A stretch of 64,000 nucleotides of DNA, from assembly GCA_045642225.1 (NCBI GenBank), contig JAZUIN010000018.1, forward strand, positions 34,343-98,342, given 5' to 3'. Positions 17,013-26,518 of the stretch are shown here, piece by piece; within the stretch, counting starts at the first letter, position 1; every line of letters begins with the position of its first letter. A model generated the notes under the pieces. It made no database searches. It saw only the letters and a list, made by a program, of their open reading frames with translations, and had not been told where the DNA came from. The DNA comes from RUG191 sp045642225 (lineage in GTDB: Bacteria > Bacillota > Clostridia > Lachnospirales > Lachnospiraceae). The position numbers were made by a program, and so were the translations under genes.

Positions 17013-18527
17013 ATGGCAAAGCATGATGAAGTATTTGAAGAAGAGTTTGAAGAAATCGTTGAAGACGATATGGAAATGGTTGATGAAGCAGAAGATGAAT
17101 TTGAAGAGGAATTCGATGACGAAGCAGCAGATGAACCTAATGTTGAAGAACTAGATGATATGAATGATAGTTCTGATGGCTTAGATGAGATGCTTGATGA
17201 TGACTTTTCAGAAGAATTAGAGGAAGAGCTTGATGACATTGCAGATGCATTGCACGTCTTAGATGACGATGATGATGAAAATGTTGTACAAGAAGATGAT
17301 GAATTACAACAATTAAGTAAGGCTGAATACGCAGAGAAGTTAGAAGAGATTGCCAAAGTTGGTAAAGAGAAAACTATATTTGAAGTGGCAGAAGTTAAAG
17401 AGTTCTTTAGAGGCTATGAGGTTGATCCTGAAATGCTTGAGGATGCACTTAGCTATCTTGAAAGCAAAGGTATTGCAATCATAAGACCTGATGAGAATGA
17501 TGAAAATATTAATCTCGAAAACGAAGAAGAAGTTGAAGTAGAGAAAATTGATATTTCAGTTCCAGATGGAATTAGTACAGAAGATCCTGTAAGAATGTAT
17601 CTTAAGGAAATCGGTAAGGTTCCACTTCTAACAGCAGAAGAAGAGAAAGATTTGGCTATGAAGATGGAAGCTGGATACGAAGCTCAACAAGAGATTAATG
17701 AACGCCGTGAAAGAATCAAAGATGAAGAGAATCCTATTTCAGAAGAAGAGAAGGAAGCACTTCGCGCTGAGATCAAAGAATTTAAGAAGACAGCCGATGT
17801 TGGAACAATGGCACGTAAGCGTCTTGCAGAGGCAAACCTTCGTCTAGTGGTTAGTATTGCCAAGAGATATGTAGGACGTGGTATGTTATTCCTTGATTTG
17901 ATTCAAGAAGGCAATTTGGGATTGATCAAAGCTGTAGAGAAGTTTGATTATACTAAGGGATACAAGTTCTCGACATATGCAACTTGGTGGATTCGCCAAG
18001 CTATTACAAGAGCTATTGCTGACCAAGCTAGAACAATTCGTATTCCTGTTCATATGGTTGAAACAATTAATAAGTTGGTTAGAGTTCAACGTCAATTATT
18101 ACAAGAATTAGGAAGAGAACCATCTCCTGAAGAAATCGCAGCAGAGATGGGTGTTCCAGTTGAAAAGGTTCGTGAAATTCATAAGATTTCGCAAGAGCCA
18201 GTATCGCTTGAGACTCCTATTGGCGAAGAAGAAGATTCGCATCTTGGTGATTTTATTCAAGATGAAAATGTTCCTGTTCCAGCAGAAGCAGCATCATTTA
18301 CACTTCTTCGTGAGCAATTAGAGGAAGTTCTTGAGACGTTAACAGAACGTGAGAAGAAGGTTCTAATTCTAAGATTTGGACTTGAAGATGGTAGAGGCAG
18401 AACTCTTGAAGAAGTTGGTAAGGAGTTCAATGTAACTCGTGAGCGTATTCGTCAAATCGAAGCTAAGGCTTTGCGTAAATTACGTCATCCTTCAAGAAGC
18501 CGCAAGCTACGTGATTATCTTGAGTAA
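17013..18527 (+). CDS. rpoD: Primary RNA polymerase sigma factor (RpoD, sigma-70/sigma-A)
   Basis: A 504-residue housekeeping sigma factor. Regions are all present: 1.2 (EDPVRMYLKEIGKVPLL), 2.3-2.4 (KFSTYATWWIRQAITRAI), 3 (REPSPEEIAAEMG) and 4.2 (VTRERIRQIEAKALRKLRHP). Unusually, the first ~100 residues are almost entirely acidic (runs of Glu/Asp) and precede a region 1.1-like helix block at about 105-160. This makes the protein 100-130 residues longer than the usual Firmicutes sigma-A. AGGAG precedes the ATG. Confidence 0.97.
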   Translation: MAKHDEVFEEEFEEIVEDDMEMVDEAEDEFEEEFDDEAADEPNVEELDDMNDSSDGLDEMLDDDFSEELEEELDDIADALHVLDDDDDENVVQEDDELQQLSKAEYAEKLEEIAKVGKEKTIFEVAEVKEFFRGYEVDPEMLEDALSYLESKGIAIIRPDENDENINLENEEEVEVEKIDISVPDGISTEDPVRMYLKEIGKVPLLTAEEEKDLAMKMEAGYEAQQEINERRERIKDEENPISEEEKEALRAEIKEFKKTADVGTMARKRLAEANLRLVVSIAKRYVGRGMLFLDLIQEGNLGLIKAVEKFDYTKGYKFSTYATWWIRQAITRAIADQARTIRIPVHMVETINKLVRVQRQLLQELGREPSPEEIAAEMGVPVEKVREIHKISQEPVSLETPIGEEEDSHLGDFIQDENVPVPAEAASFTLLREQLEEVLETLTEREKKVLILRFGLEDGRGRTLEEVGKEFNVTRERIRQIEAKALRKLRHPSRSRKLRDYLE

Positions 18528-18543
18528 GTAAAAATGTAAATGT

Positions 18544-18574
18544 CATAATCCTGCGAATATTTCGTGGGATTATG
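18544..18574 (+). terminator. Hairpin after rpoD, weak terminator or attenuator
   Basis: A 14-bp stem (CATAATCCTGCGAA with TTCGTGGGATTATG, two G-T pairs) and a 3-base loop. Only TTGTAT follows, so termination is likely partial, allowing read-through into trmK 21 bases later. Confidence 0.5.
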
Positions 18575-18594
18575 TTGTATATTGAGGTAGTAGG

Positions 18595-19326
18595 ATGAGT
18601 AAATTATCACCAAGACTTTCGCTTGTAGAAGAGATGTTAGGGACGGGAAATGTGATATGTGACGTGGGAACTGACCATGCATATTTACCAATAGCCTTGA
18701 TACAAAATAATAAATTTACCAGAGCAATCGCAATGGATATCAATAAAGGACCGCTTGAACTTGCTAACAAAAATGTTTCTCAGAATGCTTTAGAGGATAA
18801 AGTCGAGCTTAGATTGTCAGACGGCTTAGCTGAACTTAGCGTGGGTGAAGCCGATGCGTTGTCGATTTGTGGCATGGGTGGAAATGTTATGATGCACATT
18901 TTCAATGAAGGGGAAGTTGTTATTCGTAGCATTTCAAATGTAATTGTTCAACCGCAAAGTGAATACCTGGGCTTTCGTAAATATTTATTAGAGAATAACT
19001 ATGTTATAGTCGATGAAAACATCGTGTTTGACGAAGGAAAATATTATTTTGTATGGCAAGTTATATCAAGTTTGGCGCCTAGCATAATAGGCGAGAAAGA
19101 AGATGTTAAAAATTTAACAATCGATAATTATAAGTGTGAATTCGATTTTAAGTACGGAATTATTTTGCAGAAGAAAAAGGATAAGACATTCATAGAATTT
19201 ATCGAGAAGCAAATTGAGATTTTGGCAAATGTATATGATAATATGAAGTCGAATTCTCCTAATAATCCTAAGCTTAAAGCCTTGCAAGATGAGATACATT
19301 ATCTGGAATATTGTCAAAATAAATAA
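18595..19326 (+). CDS. trmK: tRNA (adenine-22-N1)-methyltransferase TrmK
   Basis: A 243-residue SAM methyltransferase that modifies A22 of bacterial tRNAs. The SAM motif CDVGTDHAYLPI (residues ~20-31), SICGMGGNVM (~88) and the C-terminal EGKYYFVWQV region are characteristic. Length and position between rpoD and the Nif3-like gene match the usual Firmicutes order. GAGGTAG lies upstream of the ATG. Confidence 0.92.
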   Translation: MSKLSPRLSLVEEMLGTGNVICDVGTDHAYLPIALIQNNKFTRAIAMDINKGPLELANKNVSQNALEDKVELRLSDGLAELSVGEADALSICGMGGNVMMHIFNEGEVVIRSISNVIVQPQSEYLGFRKYLLENNYVIVDENIVFDEGKYYFVWQVISSLAPSIIGEKEDVKNLTIDNYKCEFDFKYGIILQKKKDKTFIEFIEKQIEILANVYDNMKSNSPNNPKLKALQDEIHYLEYCQNK

Positions 19327-19376
19327 AGGATGTTATCATCATATTAATAGGTTTTGGACTTTGATAGGGGGCTATT

Positions 19377-20144
19377 ATGAAGGTTAAAGACATAGCGAAG
19401 AAGTTAGAAATTCAATCGCCAAAAGATGCTGCGATGGAGTGGGATAATGTCGGACTTCTAGTGGGCGATTCTGATAAAGAGGTTAAGAGAATATATATTG
19501 CTTTAGATGCAACAGATGAAGTGATAGAGCATGCCATTGAAGCTAAGGCTGATATGCTTATAACTCATCATCCGATGATTTTTAGTGGAATGAAGCAGGT
19601 TAGCCAAGAGGACTTTATAGGTCGAAGAGTAATTTCGCTTATTAAGAATGATATTGCATATTATGCTTTACATACCAATTTTGACGTCTACGGAATGGGT
19701 GCTTTAGCGCAAGAGACGCTAGGATTAGAGGATGCTTTGCCGCTTGACATTTCCATGGGGGAAGAAGGAATAGGTCGAGTTGGCAACATGGCTGAAGCAA
19801 TTACACTTAAGAAGCTTGCGGGAAATGTTAAGAAGAAATTTAATTTGCAAGCGGTTAGAGTGTATGGTGATGTTAATTCGAAGGTGCAAAAGGTTGCAAT
19901 TTGTCCGGGCTCTGGTAAGAGTGAAATTGGAAATGCCTTAGAACAACATGCTGATGTATTGATAACAGGTGATATTGGTCATCATGAGGGGATAGATGCT
20001 GTTGCCTGTGGTATGGCGATAATTGATGCAGGACATTATGGGTTAGAGCATTTATTTATTGATTATATTGCATATTATTTGGGAGACGAGAAAGGGATTG
20101 AGATATATAAGGAGCCAATCGAGAATCCATATAAGGTGATATAA
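19377..20144 (+). CDS. Nif3-like dinuclear metal centre hexameric protein (YqfO type)
   Basis: A 255-residue Nif3-family protein. Metal ligands are visible in THHPMIFSGMK (about residue 63), HTNFDVYG (~99), GDIGHHEGIDA (~201) and the C-terminal GHYGLEH. It lacks the PII-like insert of longer B. subtilis YqfO and so is the short form. The biochemical role is still unsettled; GTP cyclohydrolase-like activity has been proposed. It is in the standard position after trmK. Confidence 0.9.
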   Translation: MKVKDIAKKLEIQSPKDAAMEWDNVGLLVGDSDKEVKRIYIALDATDEVIEHAIEAKADMLITHHPMIFSGMKQVSQEDFIGRRVISLIKNDIAYYALHTNFDVYGMGALAQETLGLEDALPLDISMGEEGIGRVGNMAEAITLKKLAGNVKKKFNLQAVRVYGDVNSKVQKVAICPGSGKSEIGNALEQHADVLITGDIGHHEGIDAVACGMAIIDAGHYGLEHLFIDYIAYYLGDEKGIEIYKEPIENPYKVI

Positions 20145-20206
20145 TATATCGATTTTGAATTGACATTTTACTACTGTGAATACATAAGGCAAGAAGGAGG
20201 ATTACT

Positions 20207-21874
20207 ATGGGATACAGAATTACTGTTGGGGAAGTTACGAAAGAATATGATGTAGACGCTAGAATAATAGACGTAGCACGCGATTTTCAAAAAGATTATG
20301 ATCTGCCGATTGTTATGTCTGTATATAACAATTGTCTTAAGGAGCTTAATCAATCGCTCAAGGAAGATGGCGAGTTGCAGTTTCTAACAGTCAAAGATAA
20401 AAATGGTCGACTTGCGTATAGGAGAAGCGTTATCTTTATGCTTCAAGAAGCGATATTTAAGCATTTTGATGAGGTTGAGTATGACTTGCGCGTTTATAGG
20501 TCTATTTCGGGAGGATTTTTCTGTAGAGTAAGCAAGAGCAATTCGGAAGAATTTGTAAATTTAAGTCAAGAGAATTTGACGGCTATTGAAGCGGTTATGA
20601 AGCAGATGGTTGAAGAAGATTTGTCGTTTGAGAAAATGGTTCTTAAGACAAATGCTGCTAAAGAATTATTTAGAGAGCTTCATATGTTTAAGAAGGAGAA
20701 GCTTCTTAGATATAGAACAAGCTCTAATTTGAATGTGTATAAACTAGGGGACTCCTATGATTATTTCTATGGATATATGGTTCCGTCAACTGGATATTTG
20801 ACGGAGTTTAGATTGGAAATGTTTGGGGATGGATTTGTCGTTCTATTTCCTAATAGTAAGTCTGGTAAAGTTGAAGAATTTAAGCCATCTATGAAATTGT
20901 GTACAGAGTTTAAACGTGCTAATGTTTGGGCTAATACGATTGGAATACAGACTGTAGGTGATTTGAATGAGACAATTGTTAATCACGAAGGAAGAGAAGT
21001 AATCTTCATGCAGGAAGCCTTGATGGAACAAGAGATTGGTAGAATTGCTGATGATATTTATAAGGACGGCAATAAGAAATTTATTATGATTGCTGGTCCA
21101 TCTTCTTCAGGTAAGACAACATTTTCACATCGATTAACAACGCAACTTAAAGGACGAGGTTTGAAGCCACATCCAATTGCACTTGATAATTATTATCTAG
21201 ATAGAGAATTGGTTCCAGTAGATGAATTTGGAGAGAAGGATTTTGAGTGCATAGAAGGCTTAGATATTGAACAATTCAATGAGGATATGCTTAATCTTTT
21301 GAATGGTAAAAAGGTGTGCTTGCCTAAGTTTAATTTCAAAACAGGCAAGAGAGAATATGATGATAAATATTTACAATTAGGACCAGAGGACGTTCTTGTT
21401 ATTGAAGGTATTCATGGACTTAATGATAGAATGTCGCATTCGTTACCAAAGGAAAGCAAATATAAAATATTTATAAGTGCTTTAACTCAGCTTGCAATAG
21501 ATGAGCACAATCCGCTTTCGACTTCAGATGCAAGATTATTGAGAAGAATTGTAAGAGATGCTAGAACTAGAGGTACAGATGCAAGGGGTTCTCTTTCGAT
21601 GTGGGCTTCTGTTCGCAGAGGAGAAGAGAAGAATATATTCCCATTTCAAGAAGAAGCAGATGTTATGATTAATTCGGCAGCAATATACGAGCTTTCAGTG
21701 CTTAAAGTATATGCACTACCATTGTTGTATGCTGTACCAGCGGATTGTCCGGAGTATACAGAAGCGAATAGATTAATTAAATTACTTGATTATTTTATTC
21801 CAATGCCTTCAGAAGATATTCCAAGATCTGCATTGATACGTGAATTTATTGGTAACAGTTGCTATCATGTGTGA
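20207..21874 (+). CDS. Nucleoside kinase with N-terminal TGS/threonyl-tRNA-synthetase-like region (uridine kinase family)
   Basis: A 555-residue protein. The first ~60 residues form a TGS-like domain and residues ~60-270 resemble the second additional domain of ThrRS. The C-terminal part is a uridine-kinase-like P-loop domain (GPSSSGKTTFSHRL near residue 302; LDNYYLDRE with the substrate Asp; R-D-A-R-T-R-G lid). It most likely phosphorylates uridine or cytidine; the role of the TGS part is unknown. A good AGGAGG precedes the ATG. Its stop overlaps the -10 box in front of rnpB by proximity (stop at 21872-21874, TATAAT at 21875). Confidence 0.9.
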   Translation: MGYRITVGEVTKEYDVDARIIDVARDFQKDYDLPIVMSVYNNCLKELNQSLKEDGELQFLTVKDKNGRLAYRRSVIFMLQEAIFKHFDEVEYDLRVYRSISGGFFCRVSKSNSEEFVNLSQENLTAIEAVMKQMVEEDLSFEKMVLKTNAAKELFRELHMFKKEKLLRYRTSSNLNVYKLGDSYDYFYGYMVPSTGYLTEFRLEMFGDGFVVLFPNSKSGKVEEFKPSMKLCTEFKRANVWANTIGIQTVGDLNETIVNHEGREVIFMQEALMEQEIGRIADDIYKDGNKKFIMIAGPSSSGKTTFSHRLTTQLKGRGLKPHPIALDNYYLDRELVPVDEFGEKDFECIEGLDIEQFNEDMLNLLNGKKVCLPKFNFKTGKREYDDKYLQLGPEDVLVIEGIHGLNDRMSHSLPKESKYKIFISALTQLAIDEHNPLSTSDARLLRRIVRDARTRGTDARGSLSMWASVRRGEEKNIFPFQEEADVMINSAAIYELSVLKVYALPLLYAVPADCPEYTEANRLIKLLDYFIPMPSEDIPRSALIREFIGNSCYHV

Positions 21875-21880
21875 TATAAT
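21875..21880 (+). promoter_or_regulatory. Candidate -10 box of rnpB
   Basis: A perfect TATAAT begins the base after the upstream stop codon and 8 bases before the predicted RNA 5' end. No convincing -35 box is visible inside the coding sequence. Confidence 0.5.
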
Positions 21881-21887
21881 ACAAAAG

Positions 21888-22206
21888 TAATACGTCTAGT
21901 GATCGCTTGCTTAGGCAAGAGGAAAGTCCGGGCTTCATAGGGCAGGATGCCGGTTAACGGCCGGTGGAGGCAACTCCAAGGAAAGTGCAACAGAAAGTAT
22001 ACCGCCGCAAGGTAAGGGTGAAATGGCAGTGTAAGAGACTACCGCTTGACTGGCAACAGTTAAGGCATTGTAAACCCCATCCGAAGCAACTTCAAATATG
22101 AGTAGGGCGGCCCGTCTTTAACTCAAGGTAGAAGGCTTGAAGCATCTGGCGACAGATGTTCTAGATAGATGATCACTCGCGACATAACCCGGCTTATTTC
22201 GTGTTA
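21888..22206 (+). ncRNA. rnpB: RNase P RNA component
   Basis: The catalytic RNA of RNase P, about 319 nt. The universally conserved segments appear in order: GAGGAAAGTCCGGGC (21919-21933), ACAGAAAGTA (about 21990), AGGGTGAAA (about 22015), AACCCCATCCG (about 22073), AGATAGATGATC (about 22163) and ACATAACCCGGCTTA (about 22183). The ends pair as helix P1 (21888-21894 with 22200-22206, one G-T pair). The overall layout looks like the ancestral type A, slightly short. Confidence 0.95.
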
Positions 22207-22210
22207 CATC

Positions 22211-22243
22211 AAAAAACCATCAGCTTTTGCTGATGGTTTTTTT
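22211..22243 (+). terminator. Rho-independent terminator of rnpB
   Basis: AAAAACCATCAGC (22212-22224), a TTTT loop and GCTGATGGTTTTT (22229-22241) form a perfect 13-bp stem with an extended T tract. Confidence 0.93.
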
Positions 22244-22279
22244 ACATACATAATCTATATACGTAATAACAAGAATATA

Positions 22280-22308
22280 TTGAAAATGGACTTTATTTTT
22301 GCTATTAT
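22280..22308 (+). promoter_or_regulatory. Promoter of the type IV pilus operon
   Basis: TTGAAA (22280-22285), a 17-bp spacer and TATTAT (22303-22308). A start near 22315 leaves a leader of about 90 bases before the pilB ATG at 22405. I saw no c-di-GMP riboswitch signature in that leader. Confidence 0.6.
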
Positions 22309-22404
22309 AAAGTAGATAGTATGCAAAAGTGTCAAACTGTGCCTGTTTTTATGAGAGAATATGTGCAAATTGCATACAAACTGTTCGGATTTTCGGGGGG
22401 ATAC

Positions 22405-24096
22405 ATGAGACGAGAACGTAAGCGTATGGGTGATATGCTAGTCGATGAAGGACTAGTTACAGAAGAGCAAGTCGTATCAGCACTTCAAGCAGCAAGAGAA
22501 GATGGGATGATGCTTGGAGAGAAGTTGATTCAGTTAGGATTGGTTACACAAGACAGTGTGGCTGATGCCTTATCTAACCAGCTCGGTTTCGATAGAGTTC
22601 ACTTAGAAGAAGAATTTATTAACGAAGAATTACTCAAGGTTGTTCCTGGTGATGTTTTGAGAAAGTATACTATGCTTCCTCTTAATTACGTACAAGGTAA
22701 CTTGAACTTAGTTAAAGTTGCGATGGAAGACCCAATGGATATGAACGCCATTGATAACTTCGCAATTGTAACCAACTTACAGCTTGAGCCTGTAGTTGCA
22801 ACGAGGTTTGAGATTGAGACAGCTCTTGATAAATATTATACAGATGCAGAGACAAGGGACGTTGTAGAACGTTTTAAGTCGGAGCATAGAGATGTATTAC
22901 AAGAAGAAGAGGACGATGATCTAAATGATCAACTTGATAATTCGCCTGTAGTACAACTTGTTAGACAGATGATGCAACAGGCTGCAAGACAGCGTGCATC
23001 CGATGTACATATTGAAGCATTAGAGAAAGTAGTTAGAGTCCGTTTCAGAATTGACGGTGTGTTACACGAGAGATTCAAATACGGAATTGAGATGAGCAAC
23101 GCTATAAGTGCTCGTATCAAGATTATTTCTGGAATGGACATTTCAGAGAAGAGAAAACCACAAGATGGTCGTTTCTCTATGACAGTTGATCACATCGAAT
23201 ATGATGTCAGAGTATCAATGCTTCCTACAGCTTACGGTGAGAAATGCGTTATGCGTCTTGCTCAGAAGAAGGCGCTTAATAGAGATAAGTCAGATCTTGG
23301 TCTTACACCAGAAGACGAGATGAAGTTCGATAAGTTACTTAAGAATCCTAACGGTATATTCTTAGTAACAGGACCAACAGGTTCTGGTAAATCAACTACG
23401 TTATATACAGTGCTTAACGAGCTTAATTCAGAAGACGTTAATATCGTAACAGTAGAAGACCCAATTGAAGCAAATATAAGTGGAGTTAACCAAGTACAAG
23501 TTAACCCTAAAGCAGAATTGACATTTGCATCAGCACTTAGATCAATTCTTCGACAAGATCCAGATATCATTATGATTGGTGAGATTCGTGACGGTGAGAC
23601 TGCGCAGATCGCGGTACAAGCCTCAATTACAGGTCACTTAGTTGTATCTACACTTCATACCAATTCTGCGGCAAGTGCGATGAGTCGTTTGATGGATATG
23701 GGTGTTGATAGTTATTTGTTAGCAGATTCGATTTTTGGTGTTATTGCGCAGCGTCTTGTTCGTCGCTTGTGTGAAGACTGCAAGAAGGAAGATGAAGCTA
23801 CAGTAGAAGAGAAGCACCTTATGGGTGTGCCAGAAGATCAACCATTTAAGATATATAGACCTTGTGGTTGTGAGAAATGTGGCCAGACAGGTTATCTTGG
23901 ACGAATCGGTGTATATGAGATTCTTACAGTTACACCAGCAATCAAGGAAATGATTCACGACAAAGAAAGTGCCGACGATATCAAAGAGGTTGCAATCGAA
24001 GAAGGAATGGTAACTCTTAGGGCAAATGCTAAGAAATTAGTAGAGCGAGGAATTACTTCTTATCAAGAATTGATGCGTATTACATTTGAGAATTAA
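22405..24096 (+). CDS. pilB: Type IV pilus extension ATPase PilB (GspE family)
   Basis: A 563-residue hexameric ATPase that powers pilus assembly. The first ~70 residues match the MshEN layout (MGDMLVDEGLVTEEQVVSAL followed by LGEKLIQLGLVTQ), a fold known to bind c-di-GMP in related ATPases. Walker A GPTGSGKST is at residues 323-331, and the Asp box, Walker B (DPDIIMIGEIRD) and His box (STLHTNSA) follow. The GspE-type four-cysteine zinc site is present (CEDC ... CGCEKCG). The ATG at 22405 is preferred because GGGGGG precedes it; the frame opens at 22321 without a ribosome site. First gene of the pilus operon, 11 bases before pilT. Confidence 0.94.
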   Translation: MRRERKRMGDMLVDEGLVTEEQVVSALQAAREDGMMLGEKLIQLGLVTQDSVADALSNQLGFDRVHLEEEFINEELLKVVPGDVLRKYTMLPLNYVQGNLNLVKVAMEDPMDMNAIDNFAIVTNLQLEPVVATRFEIETALDKYYTDAETRDVVERFKSEHRDVLQEEEDDDLNDQLDNSPVVQLVRQMMQQAARQRASDVHIEALEKVVRVRFRIDGVLHERFKYGIEMSNAISARIKIISGMDISEKRKPQDGRFSMTVDHIEYDVRVSMLPTAYGEKCVMRLAQKKALNRDKSDLGLTPEDEMKFDKLLKNPNGIFLVTGPTGSGKSTTLYTVLNELNSEDVNIVTVEDPIEANISGVNQVQVNPKAELTFASALRSILRQDPDIIMIGEIRDGETAQIAVQASITGHLVVSTLHTNSAASAMSRLMDMGVDSYLLADSIFGVIAQRLVRRLCEDCKKEDEATVEEKHLMGVPEDQPFKIYRPCGCEKCGQTGYLGRIGVYEILTVTPAIKEMIHDKESADDIKEVAIEEGMVTLRANAKKLVERGITSYQELMRITFEN

Positions 24097-24107
24097 AGGA
24101 GGCTTTT

Positions 24108-25223
24108 ATGCCGATAGTACCAAATCCAGCAGAGGGATCTGTTGAGGACTTAGATGAGAAATTACAGAAATTTGTCAAAATATTAGAAGAAGCCAAGAGA
24201 TTAAATAGTTCTGATATACATTTGGCACCTGCGTCACCTGTTATGCTCCGTGTTGACGGTGAGTTGATACCAGTTGAAGGAATGGGCTTTAAGCCTTTCG
24301 AGATTGATGAGATGCTTTCCGTGATGCTAGAGCCAGAGCAGTTGGAAATCTTAGAAGAGAATGGTGAACTTGACTTTGCATATTCAGTTCCAGGATTTTC
24401 AAGAATTCGTTTAAATGTTTTTAGACAACGTGGGACTTATGCTATGGCGCTTCGTATTTTGTCTTTTGAAGTACCTGATGCAACGGCAATTGGTTTGCCA
24501 CAGTCGGTAATAGATTTTGCTGACAAGAAGAGAGGACTTGTACTTGTTACAGGTGCTACAGGTTCAGGTAAATCAACTACATTAGCAGCATTAATTAGTA
24601 AGATTGCCAAGACTTATGCTAAGACAATAATTACGCTAGAAGATCCAATCGAGTATCTACATAAGCATGGCAAAGGTTTAGTACTTCAAAGAGAAATTGG
24701 ATATGATTCTAAGTCTTATTCAAATGCGCTTCGTGCAGCATTAAGAGAAGATCCTGATGTAATTCTTGTCGGAGAGATGAGAGATTTAGAGACAATAAAT
24801 ACAGCGATTACTGCAGCAGAGACAGGACACTTAGTATTTTCTACTTTGCATACTAATTCAGCAGCAGCGACAATAGATCGTGTAATTGATGTATTTCCAC
24901 CATATCAACAGCAGCAAATTAGAGTTCAGCTTGCGTCTGTTTTACAAGGAGTTGTTGCACAGCAATTACTTCCTATGGATAGTGGTAGTGGACGAAAAGC
25001 TGCATTTGAAGTGATGATTAATAATTCAGCTATTGCCAACTTGATTCGTGAAGGCAAAGCATTTCAGATTCCATCTACAATGCAAACTTCTAAGAAGGAT
25101 GGAATGATTACAATGGATGATGCTATATACGACTTATATATGAAAGGTGATATATCTAGCGAGACAGCAGTAAGTTACGCACATGATGCTAACGGAATGT
25201 TGCAGAAAGTTAGTTTGTTCTAA
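24108..25223 (+). CDS. pilT: Type IV pilus retraction ATPase PilT
   Basis: A 371-residue retraction motor. Seen: Walker A GATGSGKSTT (about residue 147), VILVGEMRD, TLHTNSAAATIDR, and the PilT-specific C-terminal signature (here AIANLIREGKAFQIPS) that separates PilT from PilB. Its presence predicts a retractable pilus able to support twitching. An AGGAGG-like site precedes the ATG. Confidence 0.95.
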   Translation: MPIVPNPAEGSVEDLDEKLQKFVKILEEAKRLNSSDIHLAPASPVMLRVDGELIPVEGMGFKPFEIDEMLSVMLEPEQLEILEENGELDFAYSVPGFSRIRLNVFRQRGTYAMALRILSFEVPDATAIGLPQSVIDFADKKRGLVLVTGATGSGKSTTLAALISKIAKTYAKTIITLEDPIEYLHKHGKGLVLQREIGYDSKSYSNALRAALREDPDVILVGEMRDLETINTAITAAETGHLVFSTLHTNSAAATIDRVIDVFPPYQQQQIRVQLASVLQGVVAQQLLPMDSGSGRKAAFEVMINNSAIANLIREGKAFQIPSTMQTSKKDGMITMDDAIYDLYMKGDISSETAVSYAHDANGMLQKVSLF

Positions 25224-25235
25224 TGGGGGATTATA

Positions 25236-26450
25236 ATGCCAGAATTTACTTATGTGGCACAAGATGCCAACGGAAAAGAGATAAAAGGCAATGTTATTGC
25301 AGAAAACAAAGACATAGCAATCCAGAATATCTCTAATGAAGGACTTGCAGTTCTTAAGATATCTGAGGCAAGTCTTTTGACAAGAGAGATTGATATTACA
25401 TTTGGTAAGCTAGTAAAGTCCAAAGATTTATCTGTATTTTGTAGACAATTTAATAGTATGCTTGGTGCAGGTGTATCAATTATTGGTGCGCTTGATATGC
25501 TAGCTACTCAAACTGAGAATAAATACTTAGCCAAAGCGATTAAAGGCACGTCTAAGGATATCATGAAGGGTGAAACTTTAGCTGATGCAATGAAGCGTCA
25601 TCCTAAGATTTTCCCAGATATTATGGTTAGTATGATTCGTGCAGGTGAAGCTTCTGGTAAGTTAGAGATTGCGTTCGACAGAATGGCAGTTCATTTCGAG
25701 AAAGCAACTAAGACAGAAGGTATGGTTAGAAAAGCTGCAATGTATCCAATAATTGTAGCAATTGTATCAATTATAGTAAGTGTATTTATGCTTGTTAAGG
25801 TTGTACCAAGTTATGTGGAAATGTTTGACAGCATGAACATGGAGATGCCTGGAATTACACTTTTTGTAATAGGGTTATCTAATTTCTTAGTTAAATATTG
25901 GTATATAGTTATTGCGGTTGTTATTATTCTTATAGTTGCGATTAGAGCATATAAGAAAACACCGGCTGGTAAATTAGCATTTAGTAAATTAGCTCTTAAG
26001 ATTCCGCTTATTGGTAAGCTTAATGTCAAGACAGCATGTTCTTTGTTTTCTAGAACATTATCAACGCTTGTATATTCTGGTTTGCCACTAGTTGAAGCCT
26101 TAGATATTACAGCAGATACAATGTCTAATCAAGTATTTAAGAAAGCAATTAAGCAAGCAGTAGATGATGTATCACAAGGTGTATCGCTTGCTACATCTCT
26201 TAAGAAGTCAGGAATCTTCCCACCAATGGTAGATTATATGATTGGAATTGGTGAAAATACAGGTGAACTTGAAGAGATGTTAGAGAAGCTTGCTGATTAT
26301 TATGATGATGAAGTTCAGATGACTACTGAAACTGTTATGGCAGCAGTTGAGCCATTGATAATTCTTGTTATGGCAGCATTAGTTGGTATATTAGTTGCAG
26401 CAGTTATGAGCCCAATGGTTTCTATGTATTCACAGATGGGCAGTTTATAA
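25236..26450 (+). CDS. pilC: Type IV pilus inner-membrane platform protein PilC (GspF family)
   Basis: A 404-residue protein with two repeated cytoplasmic GspF domains (residues ~60-190 and ~265-390) and three membrane helices (about 170-195, 215-240 and 375-398). The N-terminal FTYVAQDANGKEIKG is typical. It couples PilB and PilT to the pilin pool. GGGG upstream of the ATG is the likely ribosome site. Confidence 0.95.
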   Translation: MPEFTYVAQDANGKEIKGNVIAENKDIAIQNISNEGLAVLKISEASLLTREIDITFGKLVKSKDLSVFCRQFNSMLGAGVSIIGALDMLATQTENKYLAKAIKGTSKDIMKGETLADAMKRHPKIFPDIMVSMIRAGEASGKLEIAFDRMAVHFEKATKTEGMVRKAAMYPIIVAIVSIIVSVFMLVKVVPSYVEMFDSMNMEMPGITLFVIGLSNFLVKYWYIVIAVVIILIVAIRAYKKTPAGKLAFSKLALKIPLIGKLNVKTACSLFSRTLSTLVYSGLPLVEALDITADTMSNQVFKKAIKQAVDDVSQGVSLATSLKKSGIFPPMVDYMIGIGENTGELEEMLEKLADYYDDEVQMTTETVMAAVEPLIILVMAALVGILVAAVMSPMVSMYSQMGSL

Positions 26451-26518
26451 GAATTAAATCATGTGATAGGGCACATGCTTTAAGATAAATAATATATTAT
26501 TTAGAGAAGGAGAAAAAA

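Noticed and set aside
16703..17356. 217-residue Ser-rich minus-strand ORF
   Set aside because: It is the antisense of the Glu/Asp-rich start of rpoD (GAA/GAT read as TTC/ATC and shifted to TCT/TCA). It has no ribosome site and crosses the dnaG-rpoD junction.
22309..22404. c-di-GMP riboswitch in the pilus operon leader
   Set aside because: The leader is about 90 bases and lacks the conserved class I or II segments; only AT-rich unstructured sequence is seen.
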